DNA of 64,000 bases from Streptacidiphilus rugosus AM-16 (lineage in GTDB: Bacteria; Actinomycetota; Actinomycetes; Streptomycetales; Streptomycetaceae), in assembly GCF_000744655.1 (NCBI RefSeq), contig NZ_JQMJ01000001.1:248001-312000 (forward strand). Direction: 5' to 3'. The translations under genes were made by a program, and so were the position numbers. Position 1 is the first letter of the stretch; each line of letters starts with the position of its first letter. The notes beneath the pieces were generated by a model. It ran no database searches, was not told the origin of the DNA, and saw only the letters and a list, made by a program, of their open reading frames with translations. Shown here in pieces: positions 45,287-54,460 of the stretch.

Positions 45287-46125
45287 TTCGGCGCCGGGAA
45301 GAGGGATTCCTGGGTGGCCTGATCGCGGTAGGACTCGGTGCCGGTCTGGATCAGCGTGCAGCGGAACGTGATCCGGTCGGCGATCGCCGCGCAGAGGCGG
45401 GCGTCACCGAAGGTCTTGTCCCACTCGGTGAAGGGCGAGTTCGTCGCGACCGCGGTGGCCTTGCGTTCCTCGCGCTCGGTGAAGATCTGGAACAGCAGCT
45501 TCGCGCCCTTGCGGTCCAGGTTCAAATACCCGAATTCGTCCAAACACAGGAGATCGATCTTGCTGTAGCGGGCGATCACGGAGGAGAGCTTGCGCGACGC
45601 GTCGGCCTCGGCGAGCTCGTTCACCAACGCCGAGGTCGTGGTGTAGCGGACCGACAGGCCGGCCTCGGCGATCGCGGTGCCGATCCCGATCAGGAGATGG
45701 GACTTGCCTGTGCCGCTGTCGCCGATCAGGACCAGCGGGCGGCCCTCGCGGACCCAGGTCGGGGACTTCAGGTCAGCCACGACCTCCGGGGTGACGTTCG
45801 GGTTCTTGGCGAAGTCGAAATCCTCCAGGCGCTTCGGCCGCGGGAACCGCGCCAGCCGCAGGAGCCTCTGCTGGCGGCGGACGTCACGGTCGGCGAGCTC
45901 GACCTGGAGCAGGTCCAGCAGGAACTGCTTGTAGGTGGCCTGCTCGCGCCGCGCGGCCTGGGCCAGGTCGATGAACCGCTCGCGGAACGCGGGCAGGCGA
46001 AGGTCCCGGCAGGCCTCGTCGATCAGCATGTCCTCCGGGTCCCCGGGCAGGGACTGGCGCCGCGGCGGGATCCGGTCGGTGTCGACCTCGTCGTCGTGGT
46101 CGGTGACGGTGATGGTGGGGCTCAT
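45283..46125 (-). CDS. istB: IS21 helper ATPase IstB
   Basis: 280-residue AAA+ ATPase that assembles on target DNA and recruits the transposase. Walker A is GDSGTGKSHLLIGIG, Walker B is IDLLCLDEFGYLNLDRKGA, and sensor-like NSPFTEW follows. The N-terminus RLPAFRERFIDLAQAARREQ is typical. The start overlaps the istA stop, so synthesis is coupled. The frame is intact. Confidence 0.9.
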   Translation of the reverse strand: MSPTITVTDHDDEVDTDRIPPRRQSLPGDPEDMLIDEACRDLRLPAFRERFIDLAQAARREQATYKQFLLDLLQVELADRDVRRQQRLLRLARFPRPKRLEDFDFAKNPNVTPEVVADLKSPTWVREGRPLVLIGDSGTGKSHLLIGIGTAIAEAGLSVRYTTTSALVNELAEADASRKLSSVIARYSKIDLLCLDEFGYLNLDRKGAKLLFQIFTEREERKATAVATNSPFTEWDKTFGDARLCAAIADRITFRCTLIQTGTESYRDQATQESLFPAPK

Positions 46126-47780
46126 GCGCCGTGGCCTTTCTGGGTCTGGCTGGTCGTGACCGGGTTCAGGAGCCGGTCGTACTTGCTCATGTCCGGGAGC
46201 GTCGGGCGCGGGTCGGGCGGCAGCCGGCGCGTGTGCAGGGAGATCACCCGGGCCCCGGTGCCGTCCTCGCCGGCCGGGACCTCGTCCAGGTCGTCGGTCA
46301 GGAGTTCGGCGTCCTCGGCGTCGGTGCCCTCCATCGCCTTGCGGGCCTCGATCGCGACCATGTCGGTGGAGACCGAGCCGATCCGCAGGCAGGTCATCAT
46401 CGCCGCGACCAGCGCGTCGGCCGGGAGCTGACGGTGCAGCAGCAGGACCTCGATCAGCATCCGCGTGCCTTCCCGGTCACCCGCCTTCTGCTTCGCGGCG
46501 GCCCAGAATGCCTCGTGGACCTTCGTGAAGCCGCCCTCCGCGCGGGCCTGCGCGAGCGCGGAGGCGCCGGCGAACGCACCCGGCTTGACCAGCAGGATCT
46601 CCAGGTAGTGGTCCAGGAAGTCGTGGTAGGTGTAACGGCGGGTCAGGCGCGGGTGGCGGGCGACGACCTGGCGACCGTCGAACACCCAGAGCTCGTTCGC
46701 CTTGAGCTTGACGCGGACCTTGCTCCCGATGAACTTCGCCGGGACCGAGTAGTAGCCCTGGCGGACCGTGATCCGCGAGTTCCTGGCGACCGTCGGGGTC
46801 AGGTCGATGCCGCAGTCGTAGTCGTCCGCCGGCAGCGGCCGCAGCCGTTCGCGCTCCTGCTCGAAGTCGAATCCGATCGAGGTCGGCCGGCCGTGGATGT
46901 GGCGGGCGTCCTCCGCGACGTCGATCGCGGCGAGGCGCTCGTTCAGCTCCGCCAGCGAGTCGACCACCGGCGGCGGGACCAGGTGCTTCCTGCGGAACCT
47001 TCCGCCCTCGTGCTCGACGCCGCCCTTCTCATGGGCGCCGTCCTCGCCAGGGGCGCAGTAGAAGGCCGAGAACTGATACCACGACCTGAACGACGCCCAC
47101 CGGTTCGACTCCAGCCGGGACCGGCCGAACAGGACCTGCTTCACCGCCGGCCGCAGGTTGTCATAGCGAATGTGCACCGAGGGGACACCGCCCAGCACGG
47201 TGAACGCGTCCAGGTGGCCTTCGAGGAAGGCCTCCTGCGAAGCGGTCGCGTAGACGCGGTGGACGGCCTTGCCGGAGTAGGACAGCCGCAGCGTGAACAG
47301 CACGCACTTGCGGCGCTGCCCGGCCAGGTCCAGCCAGAAGTCCGCGAAGTCGACCTCGGCCTCCTCACCGGGCCGCTTCGCCTGCGGGACCATGCCGTCC
47401 AGGTGCCGCCGGCCCTCCAGGGCCTCGGCCTTGATCTGCGGGCGGCGCTTGGCGACGTAGTCGTAGACGGTCGTGGTGCGGGCGTGCTCGAAGTCGTGCT
47501 CGGCGGCCAGACGCTCCATGATCCGCGGGATCGTGTGCTTCTGCTTCGCGGGCGCGTCCAGGTCCTCGCGCAGCATCGCGTCGATGAAGCTCTTCACCGG
47601 CTCCAGCACGCTCGGCCGCGGTGCGGGCGGCTTCCGCTTCGGCGGCACCGGACAGTCCAGCGCCCGCTTCACGGTGTTCCGCGACACCTTGAACTGCGCA
47701 GCCAGCTCCCGCCCGGACAGCCCCTGCTCACGCTCGGCCCGGCGGATCCTCTCGAACAGCACTTCACGCGACGTGCCCAC
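46122..47780 (-). CDS. istA: IS21 transposase IstA
   Basis: 552-residue DDE transposase. An N-terminal HTH (GLSGRELAAQFKVSRNTVKR) is followed by the integrase core with Asp in EEAEVDFADFW, Asp in VHIRYDNLRPAVK and Glu in GAHEKGGVEHEGGR. The C-terminal beta-barrel domain contains GYYSVPAKFIGSKVRVKL. The frame is intact, so the element may be mobile. Confidence 0.9.
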   Translation of the reverse strand: MGTSREVLFERIRRAEREQGLSGRELAAQFKVSRNTVKRALDCPVPPKRKPPAPRPSVLEPVKSFIDAMLREDLDAPAKQKHTIPRIMERLAAEHDFEHARTTTVYDYVAKRRPQIKAEALEGRRHLDGMVPQAKRPGEEAEVDFADFWLDLAGQRRKCVLFTLRLSYSGKAVHRVYATASQEAFLEGHLDAFTVLGGVPSVHIRYDNLRPAVKQVLFGRSRLESNRWASFRSWYQFSAFYCAPGEDGAHEKGGVEHEGGRFRRKHLVPPPVVDSLAELNERLAAIDVAEDARHIHGRPTSIGFDFEQERERLRPLPADDYDCGIDLTPTVARNSRITVRQGYYSVPAKFIGSKVRVKLKANELWVFDGRQVVARHPRLTRRYTYHDFLDHYLEILLVKPGAFAGASALAQARAEGGFTKVHEAFWAAAKQKAGDREGTRMLIEVLLLHRQLPADALVAAMMTCLRIGSVSTDMVAIEARKAMEGTDAEDAELLTDDLDEVPAGEDGTGARVISLHTRRLPPDPRPTLPDMSKYDRLLNPVTTSQTQKGHGA

Positions 47781-47964
47781 CAGCGGTCTCCCTGACCCGG
47801 ACCGTGATCAACAAGCACAGCGTGACGGCCAAACGGCCCACCACTCCCGATTACGCCGAAAGCGGCATGTCACACACCATCACACCGGGTGGCTCCCGAT
47901 CTCGCCGGAGAAACACCGGCTCCCGATCAGGGCGGAGTCGTGGCTCCCAACAACCCCGTAGAAA

Positions 47965-49101
47965 TCAGTCTCGGACCGTGGTGCGCAGGGCCTTCAATTC
48001 TCCGGTCTTGAGCCGGTCCTCGATCCGGTCGGCGCCAGTGGCGCGGGCCGTGTCGGCGGCCTTCTTCAAGGCCAGTATCGAGTCGATGGCCCGGTAGGCC
48101 GCGCAGCGCGCCGCCTGGCTGCCGCGTTCGGTGACCGCGATCAGTTCGCGCAGGGCGTGCGCGGCACACAGGGCGTGGGTGGCCTGGGTGTAGGTGTCGT
48201 ATGGGGCCCAGGCGTCATGCATCGCGACCCCGGTGAAGCCGGGCAGGATCCCGGCGGCGTCCGTCCCTTCGGTTCCACGCCGTCGGTGCACGCTCAGGTG
48301 CACGAACATGCCGGTGGAGGCGGAGTGCAGCCAGTGCAGACGCCCGGCCGTGCGGAACCCGGTCTCGTCGAAGAACGCCAACGGCGCGGTGACGACCTTG
48401 TCGGCGACCAGGCGGCCGAAGGCATCCAGCCGGGTGGCGCACGTGCGTATCCAGGAGGCCACCGTGCCCGCGGCGACCGGCGCGTCGAACAGATCGGCCA
48501 GTGCCCGGGCGGTGCGGTCCTTGGACAGGAACTGCCCGTGCATCAGATAGATGCCGGCGGCCGCCAGGCGGGGTCCGTACTGCACCGGGGCGACCGGTAC
48601 CTCTTCGGGCACCAGGGCCTTCTCGGCCCGTCCGCAGGCGCATCGGCAGGTGAGGATCCGGTGCTCGGTCACCTCCAGCCCGATGCGTTCGGGCAGGTCG
48701 AAGACCTGCCGGCGCTCGACGTGGGCCACGCCGGCTTCGGCCAGGTCGCTGCCACAGCCGGCGCAAGGGCCCTGGGGGCGGTACTCGACCTCGTGATCCG
48801 GGTCGCAGACCTGCCGCAGCGTGATGCCCGGCTGGCCCTTGGGGCGGCCCGGACCTCGGCCCGACTTCTCACGCAGCGACTTCGGCGCCGGTTTCGCCAG
48901 CCCGTCCGCTGACGGCGGTTTGGACGAGTTCGTGGAGTTCTGCCCCAGCCGGACCTCCAGGTCCAAGATCCGGGCCTTCGCCTCCACCAGCTCCGTGCGG
49001 ACACCAGCCAGCTCGTCGAGGGCCCTTTCCAACCTGCCGCTGAGCTCGACGACCAGCGAGGACATCTCCTCGTAGGTCGGCAGCGTGGATTCGGCAGGCA
49101 C
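47965..49101 (-). pseudogene. IS66-family transposase, C-terminus cut by IS21
   Basis: 378 codons remain. The N-terminal coiled coil with LGQNSTNSSKPPSADGL, the zinc-finger-like CAGCG and CRCACG pairs, and the DDE core (LAFFDETGFRTAG, VAMHDAWAPYDTY, CAAHALRELIAVTERG) are present. The frame ends ALRTTVRD, with a stop supplied by the right end of the IS21 element at 47965-47967, so the normal IS66 C-terminus is missing. The GTG at 49101 is the likely start. Confidence 0.85.
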
Positions 49102-49177
49102 AGCCCGTGATCTTCGCGGTCAAGCACCAGAAGATCAACTCAGACCCGGTCGGGCACCTATCCAGTCACTCGGGCCG

Positions 49178-49417
49178 ATGGCCGAGCCTTCCGCTGCCTG
49201 TCCTCGGACTCGCGCTCGCCGCACTCGTCACTGCCTGGGGATGTGGCGCCCGGAGCGGATCGCGGGGATCGCCCTGGCCGCTCTGCCCTGCTTCCTCGGC
49301 GGATACCTGCCCACCGTCTCCGGCTATGGCGTCGGGCTCAGCGCCGTCGCACTGATCCTCACCGCCGCGACGATGGCCGCACTTCGGCGGCGTCGCGCGC
49401 CCACCCGGCCCGCCTGA
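49178..49417 (+). CDS. Possible small membrane protein
   Basis: 79 residues with two hydrophobic segments (IAGIALAALPCFLGGYL and GVGLSAVALILTAATMAAL) and a basic end. An alternative frame just upstream also encodes a hydrophobic stretch (LPLPVLGLALAALVTAWGCG), which suggests that a frameshift may have split a slightly longer protein. ATG 49241 is an alternative start. Uncertain. Confidence 0.35.
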   Translation: MAEPSAACPRTRARRTRHCLGMWRPERIAGIALAALPCFLGGYLPTVSGYGVGLSAVALILTAATMAALRRRRAPTRPA

Positions 49418-49457
49418 GACGCAGGCGGGCGACGCCGCCGCGGCGGACCGGTCAGGC

Positions 49458-49500
49458 TCGGACAGGGGGCGGAATCGGTCCCATTCCGCCCCCTGTCCGA
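49458..49500. terminator. Strong bidirectional terminator
   Basis: An 18-base perfect stem (TCGGACAGGGGGCGGAAT and its complement) with loop CGGTCCC. It separates the small plus-strand frame from the convergent hydrolase gene. No T-tract follows. Confidence 0.8.
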
Positions 49501-49596
49501 TGCGCTATGCGGTCCGCGTCACGGCCACCCTGGCGCTGCACCAAGCCGCGTGCGTCCATTACGCCGACCCTGCCCAGAGCCGCAGGGCACCGGCGG

Positions 49597-50427
49597 TCAG
49601 TGGGAGGTGGCGTGGACGGCGTCGAGGATGATGTCGGTGACGGCGTCCGGGTGGGAGACGGCGACGGCGTGCGAGGAGTTGACCGCGCTGGTGTGCGCGT
49701 GGGCCCGCTCGGCCATGAAACGCTCCGCCGCCGGGGGGATCGTCTTGTCCTGATTGGCGACCAGGTACCAGGACGGGATCGTCCCCCAGGCGGGGGTGGT
49801 GCTGGGCGCGCCAAGGCTGGTGGCGTCGATGGGGCGCTGCGTGGCGGCCATGACGGCGGCGGTGGCGGCCGGGACGTCGGCCGCGAAGGCGGCTCGGAAC
49901 TTGTCGGGCTTGATATAGAGGTCGGTGGCCGTCTTGCCGTCCGGGAGCGGGTAGGACACCTGGTTGAGGGCGCTGCCGAGTTCGCTGCCGGGGAACTTGC
50001 CGAGGATGTCGTTGGCGCTCTCGCCCTTGTCCGGGGCGATGGCGGCGATGTAGACGAGCGCCTTGACCTGGGGGTCGCCGGCGGCGGCGTCCGTGATCAC
50101 CTCGCCGCCGTAGGAGTGGCCGACCAGCACGATCGGGCCCTGGATGCTGTGCAGGACGCTGGCGAGGTAGGCCGAGTCGCTCGGCAGGCCGCGCAGCGGG
50201 TTCGCCGGCGCGATCACGGGGTAGCCGTCGCGCTGCAGGCGCTGGATGACGCCGGTCCAGCTGGAGGCGTCGGCGAAGGCCCCGTGGACCAGGACGATCG
50301 TGGGCTTCGCGGCCGTGTGGGCGGGTGCGAGCGTGGGCGCGGCCATGGCCTGCTCTGCGCCGACGAGTCCTCCTGCCGCGAGGAGTAGAGCCAGGCTGAC
50401 GGTCAACGGTCGACGGCTCTGCTTCAT
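49597..50427 (-). CDS. Secreted alpha/beta hydrolase
   Basis: 276 residues. Signal peptide of about 30 residues (MKQSRRPLTVSLALLLAAGG, ending near AMAA). The hydrolase core has the oxyanion motif VLVHGAFADASSW, the nucleophile elbow VLVGHSYGGEV, and a C-terminal SSHAVAVSHPDAV providing His. It resembles the esterase/EstC-like hydrolases of actinobacteria; the substrate is unknown. GGGAGC precedes the ATG at 50427; the longer frame is rejected because it would cover the leader and operator area. Two operator-like palindromes lie 80-107 bases upstream. Confidence 0.88.
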   Translation of the reverse strand: MKQSRRPLTVSLALLLAAGGLVGAEQAMAAPTLAPAHTAAKPTIVLVHGAFADASSWTGVIQRLQRDGYPVIAPANPLRGLPSDSAYLASVLHSIQGPIVLVGHSYGGEVITDAAAGDPQVKALVYIAAIAPDKGESANDILGKFPGSELGSALNQVSYPLPDGKTATDLYIKPDKFRAAFAADVPAATAAVMAATQRPIDATSLGAPSTTPAWGTIPSWYLVANQDKTIPPAAERFMAERAHAHTSAVNSSHAVAVSHPDAVTDIILDAVHATSH

Positions 50428-50506
50428 GTGTGCTCCCAAGTGAAAGGTGGAAGTGGCTGGGCCGTCCGTTGGGACGCCCTGCCGCTTGGGAGAGCATTGA
50501 TCACAA

Positions 50507-50534
50507 GGCAATAGTTGTCAAAGCAATGCTTGCC
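50507..50534. promoter_or_regulatory. Tandem operator-like sites before the hydrolase
   Basis: GGCAATAGTTGTC (50507-50519) and AGCAATGCTTGCC (50522-50534) both approximate GRCAA-N3-TTGYC, the form seen in front of tetR at 2674-2686 and 2809-2821. The second contains CAAGCATTG in reverse complement, identical to the core of the 2674 site. Outer arms AGGCAA/TTGCCT also pair. Confidence 0.55.
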
Positions 50535-50760
50535 TAGGAATGGGTGATGTGCATCACGGCCCGCGGTCGCGGGGCGGAAGCGCCGCAGGCACAGCAAAGG
50601 GCCGCCGATGCCCGCAGTCGGTGGTGCGCTGCCCTCGCGAGGGGGCGGCCCAAGGTTGTTCGACTGCGGCTCGGCGGCCGTGGTCACACTGTGCGTCTCA
50701 CCTGGCGCCCGGCGGATACCCGTTCGGGCGTCCGTTGGTGCCGTGGACCTCCGGGTGCGT

Positions 50761-53544
50761 TCAAGAGACCGTGCGCAACTGTCGGCGGGAAGCCAGCCCC
50801 AGCTTCTGGTAGACGTGGCCCAGGTGGTACTCGACCGTCTTGACGCTCAGGAACAGCTTCTTGGCGATCTCATGGTTGGTCAAACCCTGGGCGGCGAGCC
50901 GGGCCACCAGCTGCTCGCGCTCGGTCAGGCCGGTGAACCCGGTTGCCGCGGTCGGTTCCGATGCCCTGGACCCGTTGCAGGAGGCGAGGCCGGCGGCGGT
51001 CCGGGCGGCGAAGGGTGCGGCGCCCAGCGCGCTGTAGCGCTGGTGCGCCACGCGCAAAGCCTCGAAGGCACGGCGGTGGTCACCCCGGGCGAGCAGCAGC
51101 GCGCCGTAGGCGTGCTCGAGCCGCGCCCGGTGCAGGGGAATGTCGTCGGGGGTGTCACCGAGGGCGATCCCGAGGCGGTACGCCTCCAGGGCTGCCACCG
51201 GGTCACCCTCTCGCTCGGCCAGCTGGCCGCAGGCCCAGGCGGAGATCGGGCCCAGGCACGGCATGCTCTCGGCCAGTTCGCGCAGCGCCGCGCAGCTCTG
51301 CCGGGCCTGGGCGAGCGTACCCGCGTACACGTGCGCTTCCGCGAGGAGGGGGAGCCAGGCGATCCGCCAGGCCGGCCGGATGTCCGAGTCCAGCTGATGC
51401 AGGACCGGACGCAGAGCATTGAGCATGCCCGGGCCGTCCGCTCGGGCCTGGGCGCAGACGGCGGTGGCCAGACAGGCGAAAAGCAGGTCGAAGTCGGGGC
51501 TGATGCTCGCCGCCAGCGCCGTGGCGGTCTGGGCATGCTGCTCGGCCTCGTCCCAGTGGCCGTGTCCTGCGGCCACCGCGGCGGCGACCGCATGGCACGG
51601 GGTCAGCCCGAGGACGTAATCGTCCACGACGGCCTGGGCGAGGAGCTGCTCGGTCAGCACGGCCGCCCGCTCCCAATCGCCGACCAGGTAGAGCAGGAAG
51701 GGCAGGGTCATGCAGGCGCTGTTGAGCCGAAGCTCGGAGACCGGGGAGCTCTCCAGCTGGCGGCTCATGTCGTCGATCCCGGCACGGAGCCGGCCGGCCA
51801 ACCCGCGCAGCAGGCCCCGGGCGAGCAGCTGCGGGCCGTCGCCAGTCCCTACCAGACGGGGGTCGGCCGGTAGCCGCATGAGCGCGGGCATGGACTCCAG
51901 GGTTCGCGCGGGACCGTCGATCTCCATGACGATGCACGCGAGGTAGAAGCGGGCCTCCTGCAGGGCACGGGAGTCCAGCAGAGCCCGGTCCAGGACTTCA
52001 TTGAGCAGGTCACGGGCCGGAGCGCGGCGCATCTGCCACGCGTACATCTGGCCCAGGCCGAGGCGGATCCGGTCCGCGAGCGCCGGATCGCCGTCCGGGC
52101 CGACCGCTTCCAGTGCCTGGAGGTAGTGTTCTTCGGCTTGGCCGAACTTGGCCGCGAAGTGACAGTAGCGCGCCTGGACGTAGGAGCGCAGGGGGCTCGG
52201 TGCACACTGCTCGACCTCGGCCCGCAGCGCGGCGGAGCGACGCGTGTCGTAGGCGAGCCGGTACTGGTAGCGGGCGACCGTCTCCAACAGGCGGCGCTCG
52301 TACTCCGCTCGCGAGTCCGACAGCTCGGCCGCCCACTGCAGCAGGACGGCGGCGTGCGCGATCCGGCCGGATGCGGTGACGCGGGCGGCTTCGTCCTCCA
52401 ACTCGGCGGCGAGGCCCGGGTCGACGTTGTCGGCGGCGGATACCCGGTGACGCCAACTGCTCTCGCGATCGACCAGAGGGATGACCGCGAGATGCAGCGC
52501 CCGGCGCCGGGACGGCTCGATCGCCGAGTAGACGGCATCACGCTGCAGCCGATGCTGGATCCGGATCGGGCTGGAAGGGTCGGATGGCCGCCAGCCGACC
52601 AGGCCGGAATCTATCGCGGGTCCCAGGGCGGCCGACGCGTCACCCAGTTCGGCCAGCTGCCCGACGAAGGCCAGGGGCGCCTCGGCGTCCAGAACCGCCA
52701 ACGCGTCCACGAGGAGCCTGCTGTCCGGCGGCAGTCGTAGGAGAACCTGGCGCACCGCGGCCGAGAGTGAGTCCGGCAGAGGCAGGGGGAAGGTGGGGTC
52801 GGCGAGATCGCGCGCCCCGCCACCCGTCAGAACCGAACGCAGGTAGAGCGGGTGGCCGCCGGTGTGCTCCCACAGGCGCCGAGCGGTATCGGCGGTCGAC
52901 GGTACGCCCCGCACGTCGGCCAGAAGGTTCACGTCCGCGATCGTGAGTTCCGGCAGCCGAAGGACGGTGGCTTTGCGCGCGGCCGAAGGGAGGCGGTCGA
53001 GAGCCTCGGCGGCGGCAGGGTTGAGCGCCTTGGCCCGGCTGTCGGTGCCGGCCGTGACCAGGACCAGGACCCGGTCCGCCCAGAGGCGGCGCAGGACGAA
53101 GCCGAGTACGCGCAGCGACTCCGCATCGGCTGAAAGGATGTCGTCGACCACCAAGGCCAGTGGCCCCTGCGCCTCCGCTGCCCCTATCAGTTCGATCAGA
53201 TCGGTGCCGACCTCGAGGGGAGAGGCGTCCCGGGCCGGCGTCCGGGGCAGGCCCCGGTCCGGCACGGTGAGCGCGGGGCCGACCTGGCGCAGCCACTGGT
53301 CGACGACGCCGAAGGGCAGGTCCTGCTCGTCGGCGTCGCAGCTGGCCCACCAGACGGTGAAGCCGTCCAGAGCGGCAACTGCCTCGCGGACCAGCGCGGT
53401 CTTGCCGATGCCGGTCTCGCCTTCGACGATCACCAGGCAGGGCGTTCCCTGCGCCGCCTCGTCGGCGGACTCGGCCAAGGCCGAGAGTTCCGCTGCCCGG
53501 CCCACGAAGGCCCACGGGTCGGAGGCGGAGTACAGCGAAGTCAT
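50761..53544 (-). CDS. LuxR family LAL regulator
   Basis: 927 residues. N-terminal PWAFVGRAAELSALA, Walker A GETGIGKTALVREA (about 42), Walker B LALVVDDILSADAES, long helical middle, and a LuxR HTH at the end: LTEREQLVARLAAQGLTNHE, LFLSVKTVEYHLGHVYQKLG. The Walker B region has DDILSAD where paralogues have DDVQWAD. Start ATG 53544 fits the family N-terminus, although the ribosome site is weak. It stands alone and could regulate the nearby eCIS; Streptomyces eCIS loci are known to include a LuxR-type regulator, but no direct evidence is present here. Confidence 0.88.
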   Translation of the reverse strand: MTSLYSASDPWAFVGRAAELSALAESADEAAQGTPCLVIVEGETGIGKTALVREAVAALDGFTVWWASCDADEQDLPFGVVDQWLRQVGPALTVPDRGLPRTPARDASPLEVGTDLIELIGAAEAQGPLALVVDDILSADAESLRVLGFVLRRLWADRVLVLVTAGTDSRAKALNPAAAEALDRLPSAARKATVLRLPELTIADVNLLADVRGVPSTADTARRLWEHTGGHPLYLRSVLTGGGARDLADPTFPLPLPDSLSAAVRQVLLRLPPDSRLLVDALAVLDAEAPLAFVGQLAELGDASAALGPAIDSGLVGWRPSDPSSPIRIQHRLQRDAVYSAIEPSRRRALHLAVIPLVDRESSWRHRVSAADNVDPGLAAELEDEAARVTASGRIAHAAVLLQWAAELSDSRAEYERRLLETVARYQYRLAYDTRRSAALRAEVEQCAPSPLRSYVQARYCHFAAKFGQAEEHYLQALEAVGPDGDPALADRIRLGLGQMYAWQMRRAPARDLLNEVLDRALLDSRALQEARFYLACIVMEIDGPARTLESMPALMRLPADPRLVGTGDGPQLLARGLLRGLAGRLRAGIDDMSRQLESSPVSELRLNSACMTLPFLLYLVGDWERAAVLTEQLLAQAVVDDYVLGLTPCHAVAAAVAAGHGHWDEAEQHAQTATALAASISPDFDLLFACLATAVCAQARADGPGMLNALRPVLHQLDSDIRPAWRIAWLPLLAEAHVYAGTLAQARQSCAALRELAESMPCLGPISAWACGQLAEREGDPVAALEAYRLGIALGDTPDDIPLHRARLEHAYGALLLARGDHRRAFEALRVAHQRYSALGAAPFAARTAAGLASCNGSRASEPTAATGFTGLTEREQLVARLAAQGLTNHEIAKKLFLSVKTVEYHLGHVYQKLGLASRRQLRTVS

Positions 53545-54094
53545 GCCGGCGACGATAACCGCCGGTCGCACGCGGTCGAGCTCCGAGCACGGCCACCGGC
53601 CCGCACGCACCCCAGGTCTGACTGTCGGTCAACGACGCCGGGTTCTTGCGCGCACGGGCAGCGGTGTGCCTCGGGTCCCGGGCGGGCGGATAGCCGGGGT
53701 GCGGAAGCCCCGCTACTGCCAATTCCGCAGCTCATGAGGCACGTGCGCGGCGTGCGTCTGGACGCCGGAGCACGCGGCAGGCGGCGACGTCACGACGTAC
53801 GGACTCATCCCGGGCCTCACCAAGGGGAACCGTCCTGCCCGATCGCCGGGCGGCGGCGATGCCTCTACGGGAGCCCGGCACGGAGCGATATCGCGCGCCC
53901 GTGCGGGCCGAGCTGCCCGATGAGCTGCCCGAACCGGGCCGGGCCACTTTCCGGAGCCCCTCGGCGCCGCTGCCCAGCATGCCGCCGGACACGTCAAAGC
54001 GCCCCCAGGCGGGGCGCGCTGGGGGCTTGGCACATCTCGGTCGTGGTCTGCGAAGCGGGTCAGAGCGCCGGGGCGTTCGCCCCGAACCCTGGCG
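53545..54094. other. Region without a supported gene
   Basis: About 550 bases. Frames on both strands overlap one another, none with convincing start signals or domains. It must contain the promoter of the minus-strand LAL gene. GCGCCCCCAGGCGGGGCGC-like complementarity near 53998-54020 could form a hairpin after the minus-strand gene ending at 54095. Confidence 0.4.
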
Positions 54095-54460
54095 TCACTC
54101 CGGTTCGGCGGCCTGGGTCGAGGGCCAATCCTCAAGGCGGTACAGGGTGTCGAGGGCATTGAGTGTGATCGTCCGGAAGGCTCCGGACGCCTGGAGGTAG
54201 ATGGCCACCGGGCCCTCGTTCGAGCTGGTGTCGATCTCCTTGATCGTGATCTCCTGGGGCCGGGTGTTCTCGGTCGTCGACGTCCACACCTGGCCGGGAG
54301 CCGCGAGCACGTACACGTTGCCGCTGGCGAACGCTTGCACCGCGACCCGTAGCGCCGCAGTGTCCTCCAGAAGATCCTGGGCCTTCAGTCGCGCCTGGTA
54401 GTCACGTACGAGCTGTGTCGCCCGGGCGGCGCCGATGACGCGTTCCAGTTCCATCGTCAT
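54095..54460 (-). CDS. Hypothetical protein, paralogue of the gene at 3586-4035
   Basis: 121 residues. Shares with the 149-residue product at 3586 the blocks MELERVIGAARATQLVRDYQ, ASGNVYVLAAPGQVWTSTTE, EITIKEIDTSSNEGPVAIYL and ITLNALDTLYRLEDWPSTQ. No known domain, signal or membrane segment. GGGAAGG precedes the ATG at 54460. The conserved aromatic/charged end (ALDTLY..WPS) is the best family mark. Confidence 0.75.
   Translation of the reverse strand: MTMELERVIGAARATQLVRDYQARLKAQDLLEDTAALRVAVQAFASGNVYVLAAPGQVWTSTTENTRPQEITIKEIDTSSNEGPVAIYLQASGAFRTITLNALDTLYRLEDWPSTQAAEPE

Larger units (their letters stand above)
44543..47969 (-). mobile_element. IS21-family insertion sequence with a passenger gene
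   Basis: About 3.4 kb. Outer ends TGTGATTTCGTCGGG (left) and CCCCGTAGAAATCA (right) are inverted matches. Each end carries several GGGAGCCA repeats (left: near 44585, 44650, 44675; right: as TGGCTCCC near 47890, 47920 and 47940), the multiple terminal repeats typical of IS21. Gene order is istA, istB, passenger, with overlapping stops and starts. The right end truncates an IS66 transposase. A matching target duplication was not found. Confidence 0.8.

Noticed and set aside
46131-47795. 554-residue open frame on the plus strand
   Set aside because: It is the mirror of the istA frame; composition is that of antisense high-GC DNA (Arg, Gly, Val, Leu runs) and it has no motifs.
53734-54162. 142-residue frame on the plus strand
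   Set aside because: Overlaps the better supported minus-strand gene at 54095 and lacks a ribosome site or motifs.
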